Positions 8,414 to 16,860 of a stretch of DNA of 64,000 nucleotides are shown piece after piece. Origin of the DNA: Brachyspira sp. G79 (GTDB lineage Bacteria > Spirochaetota > Brachyspiria > Brachyspirales > Brachyspiraceae). The notes beneath the pieces are model-generated. The model worked only from the letters and a program-made list of their open reading frames with translations, was not told the origin of the DNA and did no database searches. The stretch spans positions 2,031,816 to 2,095,815 of the forward strand of contig NZ_JQIU01000008.1 in the NCBI RefSeq assembly GCF_002379365.1, written 5' to 3'. Made by a program: the position numbers and the translations under genes. The stretch's first letter is position 1; every line of letters begins with the position of its first letter.

Positions 8414-9649
8414 TTACTTTTCTTCTTCTTTATCTAATATCTTTGCTTTTACCTCCTCCAAAAAATTATTATCTTTATCAACACCAGCTATAAATAGTTG
8501 ATTAGTTTCTAATAAATTAATAGTTTCTCCATCTTCAATAAACTCGCCGTTATCATTAGATACTATTTTTATAATCGGTCTTATTGGGAAATTTGGATTA
8601 GTTGCAAAAACAAATCCTTTTCTCTTATCATTAAGAAGAACTATACAGCCTATAGGATATACTGTAAATATACTTACAAATGTTTTGGATATATTAGGAT
8701 CATATTTGGTATTTGCCCCATGTATAATTTCCCTAACTGCATCTGAAAGAAAAATATCTTTTTTACTGCTTTCCATATTTTTTTCTAGCATAAGGTTAAA
8801 TGTAGATTTATGTTCATGAGTTTTAGATTTTGACACAGATATTCTTTTATGCTTAAGTATTTTTTCTACTGAATGTGCTATAGAAACTATTTTAGTGTAG
8901 AGATGTATTTGACTGCCTGTTAATCCTCTAGGATAGCCTTTACCGTTATAAAGTTCATGATGGGCTAATGATATAAGTGCTACTTCTTCCTCAAAACGAA
9001 AGCTATTTTTCATTATTTTATACCCATAAACTGTATGCTTTTTCATTTCATTGTACTCTTCAGTAGTAAAGCGTCCTAATTTATTTAATATTTTATCAGG
9101 TACTTTGGTTAGTCCTATATCATAAAGCATAGCACCGACACCTAATTTTTTTACTCTGTTCTCAGAGAATTTCATAGCTCTACCTATTATCATTGATATC
9201 ATTGATACATTCAATGATCTTATATAATATTCATCAGCTTTTGGAAGATTTGAAAGGTTAAAAAGCTGAAGTACGCTGTTTAAATTCCTTCCTACTATAT
9301 CCAAAATTTCATCTATAATCTCATTAAGTTCATTAATATTTACTATATTATTATTTTTATAATTACCTAAATTTGTTTTTACTTTCTTTATAATATTAAA
9401 ATATATTTTTTTAAATACTTTATACTCTCTTATAAACTTATCAAAATCGGCACTAACCTGCTGCATCTCTATAGAAGCTGCATCCTCAACAAATACTTCT
9501 TCTATATCCCATTTTTTAAGCCTCATTATATCATCTTCTTTAAGTTCTATATACCCAGTAGACGCTATGAAGTCATTATACAAGTATATGTCTTTTTTCT
9601 CTGCTTTAGTTTTAATATCCTGAACGTTTATTTTATTAAATTTTCCCAT
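8414..9649 (-). CDS. HD-GYP domain protein with altered HD motif
   Basis: 411 residues. About residues 130-290 form an HD-GYP region. LAHHELYNGKGYPRGL carries the HHE and GYP signatures, but the usual first metal-binding HD pair reads LYDIGLTKVP, so the His is Tyr. The N-terminal part resembles the DUF3391-type start (a short KINVQDIKTKAEKKDIYLYN segment), and the C terminus is a small extra domain. HD-GYP proteins usually hydrolyse cyclic di-GMP; the His replacement may have weakened or abolished this, leaving a binding role. It starts 4 bases after the FlhB-like gene. The flagellar neighbours fit motility control. Confidence 0.8.
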   Translation of the reverse strand: MGKFNKINVQDIKTKAEKKDIYLYNDFIASTGYIELKEDDIMRLKKWDIEEVFVEDAASIEMQQVSADFDKFIREYKVFKKIYFNIIKKVKTNLGNYKNNNIVNINELNEIIDEILDIVGRNLNSVLQLFNLSNLPKADEYYIRSLNVSMISMIIGRAMKFSENRVKKLGVGAMLYDIGLTKVPDKILNKLGRFTTEEYNEMKKHTVYGYKIMKNSFRFEEEVALISLAHHELYNGKGYPRGLTGSQIHLYTKIVSIAHSVEKILKHKRISVSKSKTHEHKSTFNLMLEKNMESSKKDIFLSDAVREIIHGANTKYDPNISKTFVSIFTVYPIGCIVLLNDKRKGFVFATNPNFPIRPIIKIVSNDNGEFIEDGETINLLETNQLFIAGVDKDNNFLEEVKAKILDKEEEK

Positions 9650-9653
9650 TGCT

Positions 9654-9917
9654 TTATTCTGCCTTTAATTTATATATATATTTTAATATTATACTTACTG
9701 CTTCATATAGTGAATATGGTATCTCCTCGCCTATTTCTAACTGCATCAAATGCTTGGCTGTTTCTTCATCAGAAATAACAGGCACTTTGTTTCTATGAGC
9801 TGTCTCTACCATCTTTTTTGCCAAATAATGCCTTCCTTTGGATATAACAACTGGGGCATTATGTACATCTCTATTATATAATAGGGCTGCTGCCTCTTCA
9901 ATATCTTTATTTTTCAT
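9654..9917 (-). CDS. Stand-alone FlhB C-terminal-like domain protein (FlhX type)
   Basis: 87 residues. It corresponds to the cytoplasmic domain of FlhB/YscU: EAAALLYNRDVHNAPVVIS, then GRHYLAKKMVETAHRNKVPV and a hydrophobic C-terminal helix. The membrane part is absent and the self-cleaving NPTH motif is not present; HNAPVV occupies the place. Such short FlhB homologues occur in several spirochaetes and other flagellates and may substitute for the cleaved fragment of FlhB in switching export specificity. The start overlaps the end of the 9907-10986 gene by 11 bases, which suggests translational coupling. Confidence 0.82.
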   Translation of the reverse strand: MKNKDIEEAAALLYNRDVHNAPVVISKGRHYLAKKMVETAHRNKVPVISDEETAKHLMQLEIGEEIPYSLYEAVSIILKYIYKLKAE

Positions 9918-10986
9918 TTCTTTTTCCTGCCAAATTTATTTCTATCTTTATATTATCAAAATCTTTTATAAGATTCATAAGTCCTTCTGCTTTAACCTTA
10001 TTATATAGCTTTTTATCGAATAATTGAATATCAAATAAATATTTATTATCATCATATTTGGATATTTTTATCTCGCATAATTCTTTATCATCATAAAAAA
10101 CAAAACTTAATTTATTTTTCTTTTCGCTTTCTTCTTTGTTTATATATAAGAGAAGTTCTTTTACCTCCTCATTTATTATAAATGGTATTGGAAGCATAAA
10201 AACAGTTTCTTTAAAATTCCTATTCTTCCTATTAGAAGAAAGTATTTTAAGAACAAGCATAAGCATATTAGAACTATCAGAAGATAATTCACCCTGAAGC
10301 ATATCAAAGAGCATAAACCATGCACTAAAATTAGCATTTGCATGTATATATTTATCTAAGTTTTCTGCTAGATTATTATTGCTGTTTAATGCAGCAGTAT
10401 TTAAAAGCATTAGTAATATTTCGGTTGTTTCGGTATTTTTGTTAGAGTTTTTTATGATGCTAAGAATGTCATTGAAATGTCTAAAAATATTTCCTAAAGA
10501 ATTTATTTCTTCTACCGTTAAATATACCCCGTTAGACATTGCATTTAATATAAACTTCTTTTTATTAGAATCCAAGTCTGGAAGGTATTTTAATATAGTC
10601 TCCAAATATCTGATATTTTCATGGCTTGGTTTTATTCCTTTTTCTAGTAATGTGTTAGAAATTTCGGAATTATCTCTAATTATGTTAACTAAAATATCTT
10701 TTTTTGTGCTGATATTTTTTAAATTTTCTCTAGCCTCTTTTAAGCTTGAAGCATCTTTTAATAATGTGAGTGTTATCTCTCCATTCTTTTTTCCTACTAA
10801 AGCAAAGCCTTTTTCTGTCATGCCATTTTTGAATAATGCTGTAACTTTATTACCCATTATATTTATTAAAGCTCTGTTAGAATCAAGTTTACGCATTACA
10901 GAATATCTTACTATATCCCCATCTTTTATATTACCAGAATTATTTTTATTTGTTATATTATTAAAATATTTACCTACATTAAGCAT
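9907..10986 (-). CDS. Hypothetical protein, possibly FliK-like, first gene of the operon
   Basis: 359 residues, soluble, with no signal peptide or membrane segment. The N terminus (about 1-75) looks like a small beta domain (GDIVRYSVMRKLDSNRALIN...VTALFKN), the middle is helical, and the C terminus (about 275-350) is a compact alpha/beta unit with FVFYDDKELCEIKIS. That arrangement, ahead of an FlhB-like gene, resembles hook-length or FliK-related proteins of spirochaetes, but no diagnostic motif was found. It heads the six-gene leftward operon. Treat the function as unknown. Confidence 0.6.
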   Translation of the reverse strand: MLNVGKYFNNITNKNNSGNIKDGDIVRYSVMRKLDSNRALINIMGNKVTALFKNGMTEKGFALVGKKNGEITLTLLKDASSLKEARENLKNISTKKDILVNIIRDNSEISNTLLEKGIKPSHENIRYLETILKYLPDLDSNKKKFILNAMSNGVYLTVEEINSLGNIFRHFNDILSIIKNSNKNTETTEILLMLLNTAALNSNNNLAENLDKYIHANANFSAWFMLFDMLQGELSSDSSNMLMLVLKILSSNRKNRNFKETVFMLPIPFIINEEVKELLLYINKEESEKKNKLSFVFYDDKELCEIKISKYDDNKYLFDIQLFDKKLYNKVKAEGLMNLIKDFDNIKIEINLAGKRNEK

Positions 10987-11109
10987 GTAATTATTATATG
11001 CTGTTTTATAAATTTGTTAATAGGTAATTTTAATGCTTCAAAATATTATATCATAAAAAATTGAATTTAATGTAAATATGGTTTTATGCTTTATTTAATA
11101 AGATTTGTA

Positions 11110-11315
11110 TATATAACTAAACAAATAAAGTTTGTCATAAAATTAGTTCTTTAAATTTGGATATTTGTAAAAGGCTTTGCCCAACTCTGCATGCTGACGA
11201 ACTACACATAGTGAAGCGTACTCGAATGATAAAAACTTTGGCAAAGCTGCATCAAAAAAATTGATAATTCTATATAAATTGCATCAGTTGACAAAATAAA
11301 ATTTGTATATATAAA
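11110..11315 (-). repeat. Intergenic repeat family B, copy 2 (reverse orientation)
   Basis: Fills most of the gap 10987-11377. Read on the minus strand it begins TTGTCAACTGATGCA, passes through a GC-rich interior with GGCAAAGCC, and ends ATGACA, 17 bases, TATATA (11110-11138). The opposite end on the plus strand is TTGACA (11288-11293), 16 bases, TATAAA (11310-11315), pointing at the arylsulfotransferase stop codon. It aligns block for block with the copy at 60311-60675. Confidence 0.6.
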
Positions 11316-11377
11316 ATGTTTGCAAAATTATTTAGCTTTGAAAGCTATAAAAATAATATATTTTAAAAAATTAAATA

Positions 11378-12958
11378 CTATCTTTCTTGCAAAAAAGAGC
11401 AGTCCTCATTAAATTTATACCCGTCAAAATAATAGAAAGGCATTTTATCTACTCTGTATATACCCCAAGTTTTTATACCGAATTTCAAATGATAATAAAC
11501 TTCCTTTGTATCTTTATTTACTTCCATTATCTGAGAATTATTTCCGAAATCAAGAAGCATATTTCCATTGCTTAAAAAATCTATATCGGATATATAGTGA
11601 GAATATAGTTTATTTTCTGTTTTATATTCATAAATTTTTTCAGCCTTCCAGTTTCCATGAGAGCCAGTAATTTTATATTCAACGTATCTTGAGCCGTTAG
11701 GATTAATATCTTCATCGCCTTGATTATCAAACATGGCTATTACATTAGTTGATATTAAAAACAAAGCATGCTGGCTTTTAGGTCCGTCTGTATTTCCATC
11801 GCCTAAAACTTTATAAGGGTCAAATGATTTTAAATCTTTTAAGTATCTTCCATATGGGTTGTATGATTCCATAGTATCTAATGTATCATCTGCCATATAC
11901 CAAATAAGCTCCCATTCACTGTAATCAACCGCCATAACTGCCAAACTTCTTACAGATAAATAAAGTATATCATTATTATCATCATAAACCAAAGAATTAC
12001 AATGTGCCCAGTCCATAGGAAAATCTCTTTTTCTCCCTATACTATAGTATTTATTATCTTCATCAAATATGAGCTTTTTTAAATACTCTTTCTCTGACTC
12101 ATCACCGTTTTTATTAACTATCTTTTTTATCAAATCGCCGACATACAAATCCCTAATCATATTTCCATTACTGTCTACTTCGCAAATCCTGTCTTCAACA
12201 CCCCAAGCAGAGTTGGCAAGCATTATATAATTACTGTCAGTTTTTTTTCTTATAGTGTCATGATGAACGCCTATATCAAGTTTTGTTATGTCCAATTTGG
12301 CATTTCCAAGCAAATCGCTAACCCCCATAGTATCATAAATAACTATATCATTATCTTCATCAATAACCTTTGCTATTTCATTGGTAAGATAAAAGTTAGA
12401 ATAATTAACATATCGCAGATTTCCGTTTCTGCTTACTCCCATTAAGAAAAGACCTTTCCAACTTTTGTTTATAACTGGGCTTGCAAAATATATCTCTTCA
12501 TTATTATCAGTTAAATTGCTTATTGAACTTTCATCATTAATACTAGTAAAATATATATTCTCTTCAGGCACTAAATTTTTTATAACTCTGTTAGTCGCTG
12601 GTATATATATTCCGTCAATATAAAGTTTATCTATTATTATATTGGTAGATATTCTATTAGTGCCATTAATAATATAAATAGTATTTGTATTTTCAGAATA
12701 CATGCCATGAATAGCAAAATTAGACCCGTAATTTTTAGGGTAAGTAAATATTATATCATTATCTCCAAGCATTCCCTTTGTTATCACTGTAACAGGATAA
12801 TTATTATTAGTTTCTGTTTTGTATACTAATGATAAAGGGGTTTGCCCGCTAGGATTTAGTACAAGCTCACCTATATTGTCATCTGGAAGAGGAGTTTCTT
12901 TTTTTGAACATGAAAATATTAAAATCAATATAAAAACATTAAATAAAAACTTTCTCAT
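11378..12958 (-). CDS. Arylsulfotransferase (ASST) family lipoprotein
   Basis: 526 residues. A lipoprotein signal peptide (LILIFSC) is followed by an Ig-like N-terminal region (about 30-150) and a beta-propeller. Diagnostic segments are GVHHDTIRKK, DWAHCNSLVYDD and ILYLSVRSLAVMAVD, which carry the His, Asn and Arg positions used by bacterial PAPS-independent aryl-sulfate sulfotransferases. These enzymes move sulfate between phenolic compounds in the periplasm or at the surface. The catalytic His of E. coli AssT may correspond to the SQHALF segment near residue 400. The gene stands alone, without the DsbA/DsbB-like partners seen in enterobacteria. The exact substrate is unknown. Confidence 0.8.
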   Translation of the reverse strand: MRKFLFNVFILILIFSCSKKETPLPDDNIGELVLNPSGQTPLSLVYKTETNNNYPVTVITKGMLGDNDIIFTYPKNYGSNFAIHGMYSENTNTIYIINGTNRISTNIIIDKLYIDGIYIPATNRVIKNLVPEENIYFTSINDESSISNLTDNNEEIYFASPVINKSWKGLFLMGVSRNGNLRYVNYSNFYLTNEIAKVIDEDNDIVIYDTMGVSDLLGNAKLDITKLDIGVHHDTIRKKTDSNYIMLANSAWGVEDRICEVDSNGNMIRDLYVGDLIKKIVNKNGDESEKEYLKKLIFDEDNKYYSIGRKRDFPMDWAHCNSLVYDDNNDILYLSVRSLAVMAVDYSEWELIWYMADDTLDTMESYNPYGRYLKDLKSFDPYKVLGDGNTDGPKSQHALFLISTNVIAMFDNQGDEDINPNGSRYVEYKITGSHGNWKAEKIYEYKTENKLYSHYISDIDFLSNGNMLLDFGNNSQIMEVNKDTKEVYYHLKFGIKTWGIYRVDKMPFYYFDGYKFNEDCSFLQER

Positions 12959-13062
12959 AAATAAAATACCAAATTAATTATATTATTAGTTATTCTAAAT
13001 AATAATCTCTTTTTATGCAACAAAAAAATTAAAATACATAGTATTATAATTGCTTTCATTAA

Positions 13063-13078
13063 CCCGCCCGCCCACCCC
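13063..13078 (-). other. Perfect G-quadruplex motif on the minus strand
   Basis: The plus strand reads CCCGCCCGCCCACCCC, so the minus strand has four runs of three to four G separated by single bases. Short loops of this kind predict a very stable quadruplex. It lies in the divergent gap between the arylsulfotransferase start (12958) and metN (13243), 105 bases upstream of the arylsulfotransferase gene and on its coding strand. Confidence 0.7.
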
Positions 13079-13242
13079 AGTATACAATAAAAAAGATACT
13101 AATAAATAAAATATAATTTGATATAAAATAATTACTATTGACAGATATATTTTAAAATTATATAATAGTTCAAAGTTTTTATATATAATAATTTTTTTAA
13201 TTGTATGCAAACTTAATCATTATAACTTAATTTAGGACATAT

Positions 13243-14295
13243 ATGATAGTTTTAGAAAATGTCAGTAAAATATTTAAAACTGAAAAAAATAAGCAGCTTA
13301 ATGCAGTAAATAATGTTTCTCTTAAAATAGAAAAAGGCGAAATATACGGAATAATAGGTTTCTCAGGTGCAGGAAAATCTACACTAGTTAGATGCATAAA
13401 CTTACTTGAAAGACCTACATCTGGAAAAGTATATATTGACGGCGAAGATATAACAGCATTAAACCCTAGAGAATTAAGACAGAAAAGAAAAAAAATTGGA
13501 ATGATATTTCAGCAATTTAATCTCTTTGCTTCAAGAACAGTATTCAAAAATGTAGCCTATCCTTTAAGATACAGAGGGCTTTCAAAAGAAGAGATAGAAA
13601 AAAAAGTAATGTCTTTACTTGAACTTGTAGATATAAAAGAAAAAGCATATGTTTATCCTTCTCAGTTAAGCGGTGGACAAAAACAAAGAGTAGCTATTGC
13701 AAGAGCTTTAGCCAATGACCCGAATATACTTTTATGCGATGAAGCGACCAGTGCATTAGACCCGCAGACAACTTCTTCTATATTAAAATTATTAAAAAAA
13801 TTAAATGAGAATTTGGGTATTACTATAGTAGTAATAACTCATGAAATGAATGTAGTTAAAGAATTATGCCATAGAGTAGCAGTTATGAATAAGGGTAATT
13901 TAATAGAAGAAGGCGATATATTTGAAGTATTTTCTCACCCTAAAAATAAAATTACTCAGGACTTTATAGATACTACTTCAAATCTTTCAAAAATATATAC
14001 ACTTGTAGAAGAAAAAGATAATATTACAAAAATTAAATCAGGCGAATGTATAGTAAGATTAAAATATAAAAAAGAAAGTGTAGGTGAGGCTTTAGTTTCT
14101 CATGTATCAAGAAAGTTTAATGTAGACCTTAATATAATATTCGGTAATGTTGAGCTTATAGACGACAGTCTTTTGGGAGGACTTGTTGTTATAATGCATG
14201 AAAAAGAAAAAGGCGGCATAACCAATACTATAAACTTTCTTAAAGAACAAAAAATAGATGTAGAGGTAATTAGCGATGCTAGATATGATGAATAA
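13243..14295 (+). CDS. metN: Methionine ABC transporter ATP-binding protein MetN
   Basis: 350 residues. It has Walker A (GFSGAGKST), the Q-loop (FQQFNLF), the signature LSGGQKQR and Walker B (ILLCDEATSALDP), in the order of an ABC ATPase. The C-terminal about 90 residues form the NIL domain that binds methionine and gives trans-inhibition in MetN proteins. It is the first gene of the methionine cluster and overlaps metI by 20 bases. The MetQ lipoproteins downstream support the substrate call. Confidence 0.93.
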   Translation: MIVLENVSKIFKTEKNKQLNAVNNVSLKIEKGEIYGIIGFSGAGKSTLVRCINLLERPTSGKVYIDGEDITALNPRELRQKRKKIGMIFQQFNLFASRTVFKNVAYPLRYRGLSKEEIEKKVMSLLELVDIKEKAYVYPSQLSGGQKQRVAIARALANDPNILLCDEATSALDPQTTSSILKLLKKLNENLGITIVVITHEMNVVKELCHRVAVMNKGNLIEEGDIFEVFSHPKNKITQDFIDTTSNLSKIYTLVEEKDNITKIKSGECIVRLKYKKESVGEALVSHVSRKFNVDLNIIFGNVELIDDSLLGGLVVIMHEKEKGGITNTINFLKEQKIDVEVISDARYDE

Positions 14296-14956
14296 TTTGA
14301 TGCCCAATGTTATGGCTGATTTGCCAAGACTTTATCAAAGCATAATACAAACATTTGTTATGCTTATTTATTCGGGTGTAATATCATTTTTTATAGGCGG
14401 TTTTTTGGGCGTATTATTAATAGTTACCAAAAAATTCGGCATTATGGAAAATATATTGGTGTATGAAGTATTAAGTAAGGTTATAAATTTTTTCAGAGCT
14501 ATTCCTTTTATTATACTTCTTGCCATGCTTGTACCTCTTACAAGATTTATAATGGGTACTGCCATTGGAGTAAAGGGAGCTATAATACCTTTAATATTTG
14601 GAACGGTTCCTTTTTTTGCAAGACAAATAGAGAGTGCATTATCAGAAGTTAATCCTGGTCTTGTAGAGGCAGCACAGTCTATGGGGTCATCGCCTGTAGC
14701 TATAATATTTAGAGTATATTTAAAAGAAAGTATTGCTCCTATAGCGAGGGGAACTACTATAACTGCTATAAGTTTAATAGGGCTTACTGCTATGGCTGGT
14801 GCTGTAGGTGCTGGAGGACTTGGTACTTATGCTATACAGTCTGGATATTATAGAAATAAACTTGATATTATATATGTATCTGTAATACTATTAGTTATAT
14901 TAGTAGGTATTATACAAGCTATAGGAAACTTTGTGGTAAAAAAAGCAACACATTAA
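14276..14956 (+). CDS. metI: Methionine ABC transporter permease MetI
   Basis: 226 residues with about five membrane helices. The BPD-type EAA loop is seen as VEAAQSMGSSPVAIIFRVYLKES, and the AGAVGAGGLG segment is typical of MetI. It imports methionine across the inner membrane together with MetN and the MetQ lipoproteins. The start overlaps the end of metN by 20 bases, so the two are probably translationally coupled. Confidence 0.92.
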   Translation: MLDMMNNLMPNVMADLPRLYQSIIQTFVMLIYSGVISFFIGGFLGVLLIVTKKFGIMENILVYEVLSKVINFFRAIPFIILLAMLVPLTRFIMGTAIGVKGAIIPLIFGTVPFFARQIESALSEVNPGLVEAAQSMGSSPVAIIFRVYLKESIAPIARGTTITAISLIGLTAMAGAVGAGGLGTYAIQSGYYRNKLDIIYVSVILLVILVGIIQAIGNFVVKKATH

Positions 14957-15011
14957 AAATTATTTAAATTTTATTAATAAAATAATTTAATTTATAAAAG
15001 GAAATTTATTT

Positions 15012-15980
15012 ATGAATAATACTATAAACAATTCTATCAAAAGAAGAAAATTTGTTTTAATAGGTGCAGGTCATGTAGGCTCGCATGCAGGATATGCATT
15101 AGCAGCACAGGGACTTGCAGAAGAGATAGTTTTTATTGATATAGACGAAAAAAAAGCATTTTCTCAGGCTTTAGATATATTTGATTCTACAGTATATCTT
15201 CCTCATAGAGTAGAAGTTAAAGCAGGAAATTATAGTGATATTGATGATGCTGACATAATGGTAGTATGTGCAGGACCATTGCCTAATATGAATCAAACTA
15301 GAATGGATACATTAGGTGCTACTATAGAAGTTATGAAAGATATAATAGAAAAAATAAAAAAGACTAATTTTAACGGCATAATAATAAATATATCAAACCC
15401 TGCTGATGTAATCACTCATTATCTTCAAAACAAATTAAATTATAACCCAAAAAGAATAATATCTACAAGCACAACATTAGACTCAGCAAGATTGAGAAGA
15501 GCAATATCTGAAGCTATTAATATAGATCAAAAATCAATATATGCGTATGCTTTGGGTGAGCATGGAGAAAGTCAAATGGTAGCTTGGTCTGCTGTAACTA
15601 TAGCTGGAAAACCTTTATTTGAACTAATGAAAGAAAAAGAAAAATATTCAAAATTAGATTTAAATGAATTAGCTAATAAAGGCAGAAGAGGCGGTTGGGA
15701 AGTTTTGGGAGGCAAAGGATCTACTGAGTTTGGAATAGGTACTTCCTTAGCCGAGGTTGCACGTGCTGTACTTTCTGATGAACATAGAGTTCTTCCAGTA
15801 TCAGTTTATTTAAATGGAGAATATGGACAAACAGACGTTTATGCTTCTGTACCTGCTGTACTTGGAAGAGATGGAGTTGAAGAGATAATAGAGCTTAACA
15901 TGAACGATGAAGAGAAAAAATTATTTAATGCTTCATGCGAAGTTATGAAAAAAAATTATGAATTAGCTTTAAAAATGTAA
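15012..15980 (+). CDS. LDH/MDH family 2-hydroxyacid dehydrogenase with altered specificity loop
   Basis: 322 residues. The NAD fold starts IGAGHVGSHAGYALAAQG with an acidic residue (FIDID) that selects NAD. Catalytic residues are kept: Arg of NQTRMD, Asp and Arg of LDSARLRR, His of GEHGES. The specificity loop reads AGPLPNMNQTR where typical LDHs read AGANQKPGETR-like sequences, so the Gln that selects pyruvate is not in place. The substrate is therefore probably another 2-oxoacid. It lies 55 bases after metI and 58 before metQ1, with a GGAAATTT-type ribosome binding site, within the methionine cluster. L-2-hydroxyisocaproate-like or methionine-derived oxoacids are possible. Confidence 0.8.
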   Translation: MNNTINNSIKRRKFVLIGAGHVGSHAGYALAAQGLAEEIVFIDIDEKKAFSQALDIFDSTVYLPHRVEVKAGNYSDIDDADIMVVCAGPLPNMNQTRMDTLGATIEVMKDIIEKIKKTNFNGIIINISNPADVITHYLQNKLNYNPKRIISTSTTLDSARLRRAISEAINIDQKSIYAYALGEHGESQMVAWSAVTIAGKPLFELMKEKEKYSKLDLNELANKGRRGGWEVLGGKGSTEFGIGTSLAEVARAVLSDEHRVLPVSVYLNGEYGQTDVYASVPAVLGRDGVEEIIELNMNDEEKKLFNASCEVMKKNYELALKM

Positions 15981-16038
15981 TAAAATAATATTTTAATAAG
16001 AAAACAGTTAATGAATTTATTTATGGAGAATCAAATAT

Positions 16039-16836
16039 ATGAAAAATATAATTATATTTTTGAGCATGATATTTTTCGTTTCATGCTCATCTGGTAATAA
16101 GAATGAAAATGTTGTTAAGGTTGGGTATATAGGAGAGTCTGACAGAGTTATTTGGGAAGAGGTTATGAGACAGGTTTCTAATGATAATATAAAAATAGAG
16201 CTTGTATCATTCGGTGATTATCTGCTTCCTAATCAGGCTTTAAATGACGGTGATATAGATATGAATAATTTTCAGCATTATGCTTTCTTTAACAATGAAG
16301 TAGAAACTAAAGGATATAAATTAACTGCTATAGCCGATACTTGTCTTGCTGCTATGAATATATATTCTGACAATATAACAAATGTTAATGAAGTAAAAGA
16401 AAATGATAAAATAGCAATACCTAATGACCCTTCAAACGGAGGAAGAGCTTTAAAAGTTTTAGAGGCTGCTGGTCTTATAAAATTAAGAGATAAGAATATA
16501 GCAAATCCAGTATTAAATGATATATCAGAAAATAAACTTAATTTGGATATAATAGAAGTTGATGCAGGAAGTATATACAGTCTTCTTCCAGATGTTGCAT
16601 GTGCTGTTATTAACTGTAATTTTGCTCTAAACTTCGGACTTAATCCAGACAAAGATTCTATATATAAAGATAATCCTACAAACTACGCTGATAAAAACTA
16701 TATAAACCTTATAGCTGTAAGAGAAGAAGATAAAGATAATGAAATATATAAAAAAATAGTGAATGCTTATCAGTCAGATGAGGTTAAAGAAATTTACAGT
16801 AATGACTTTAAGGGAGCTTATATAGCTGTTTGGTAA
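16039..16836 (+). CDS. metQ: Methionine-binding lipoprotein MetQ, copy 1
   Basis: 265 residues. The lipoprotein signal ends FFVSC. The NlpA/MetQ fold is marked by VGYIGESDRVIW, LNDGDIDMNNFQHYAFF, AIPNDPSNGGRALKVLEAAGLI and DVACAVINCNFAL. It captures methionine for MetNI at the outer face of the inner membrane. A GGAG lies 10 bases ahead of the ATG. It is the first of five tandem metQ copies and is intact. Confidence 0.92.
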   Translation: MKNIIIFLSMIFFVSCSSGNKNENVVKVGYIGESDRVIWEEVMRQVSNDNIKIELVSFGDYLLPNQALNDGDIDMNNFQHYAFFNNEVETKGYKLTAIADTCLAAMNIYSDNITNVNEVKENDKIAIPNDPSNGGRALKVLEAAGLIKLRDKNIANPVLNDISENKLNLDIIEVDAGSIYSLLPDVACAVINCNFALNFGLNPDKDSIYKDNPTNYADKNYINLIAVREEDKDNEIYKKIVNAYQSDEVKEIYSNDFKGAYIAVW

Positions 16837-16860
16837 TGTTTTTAATGAATATAGTTTTTT

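Noticed and set aside
10379-10990. 203-residue open frame on the plus strand
   Set aside because: Fully antisense to the first gene of the 6907-10986 operon, no ribosome binding site, composition typical of a mirror frame.
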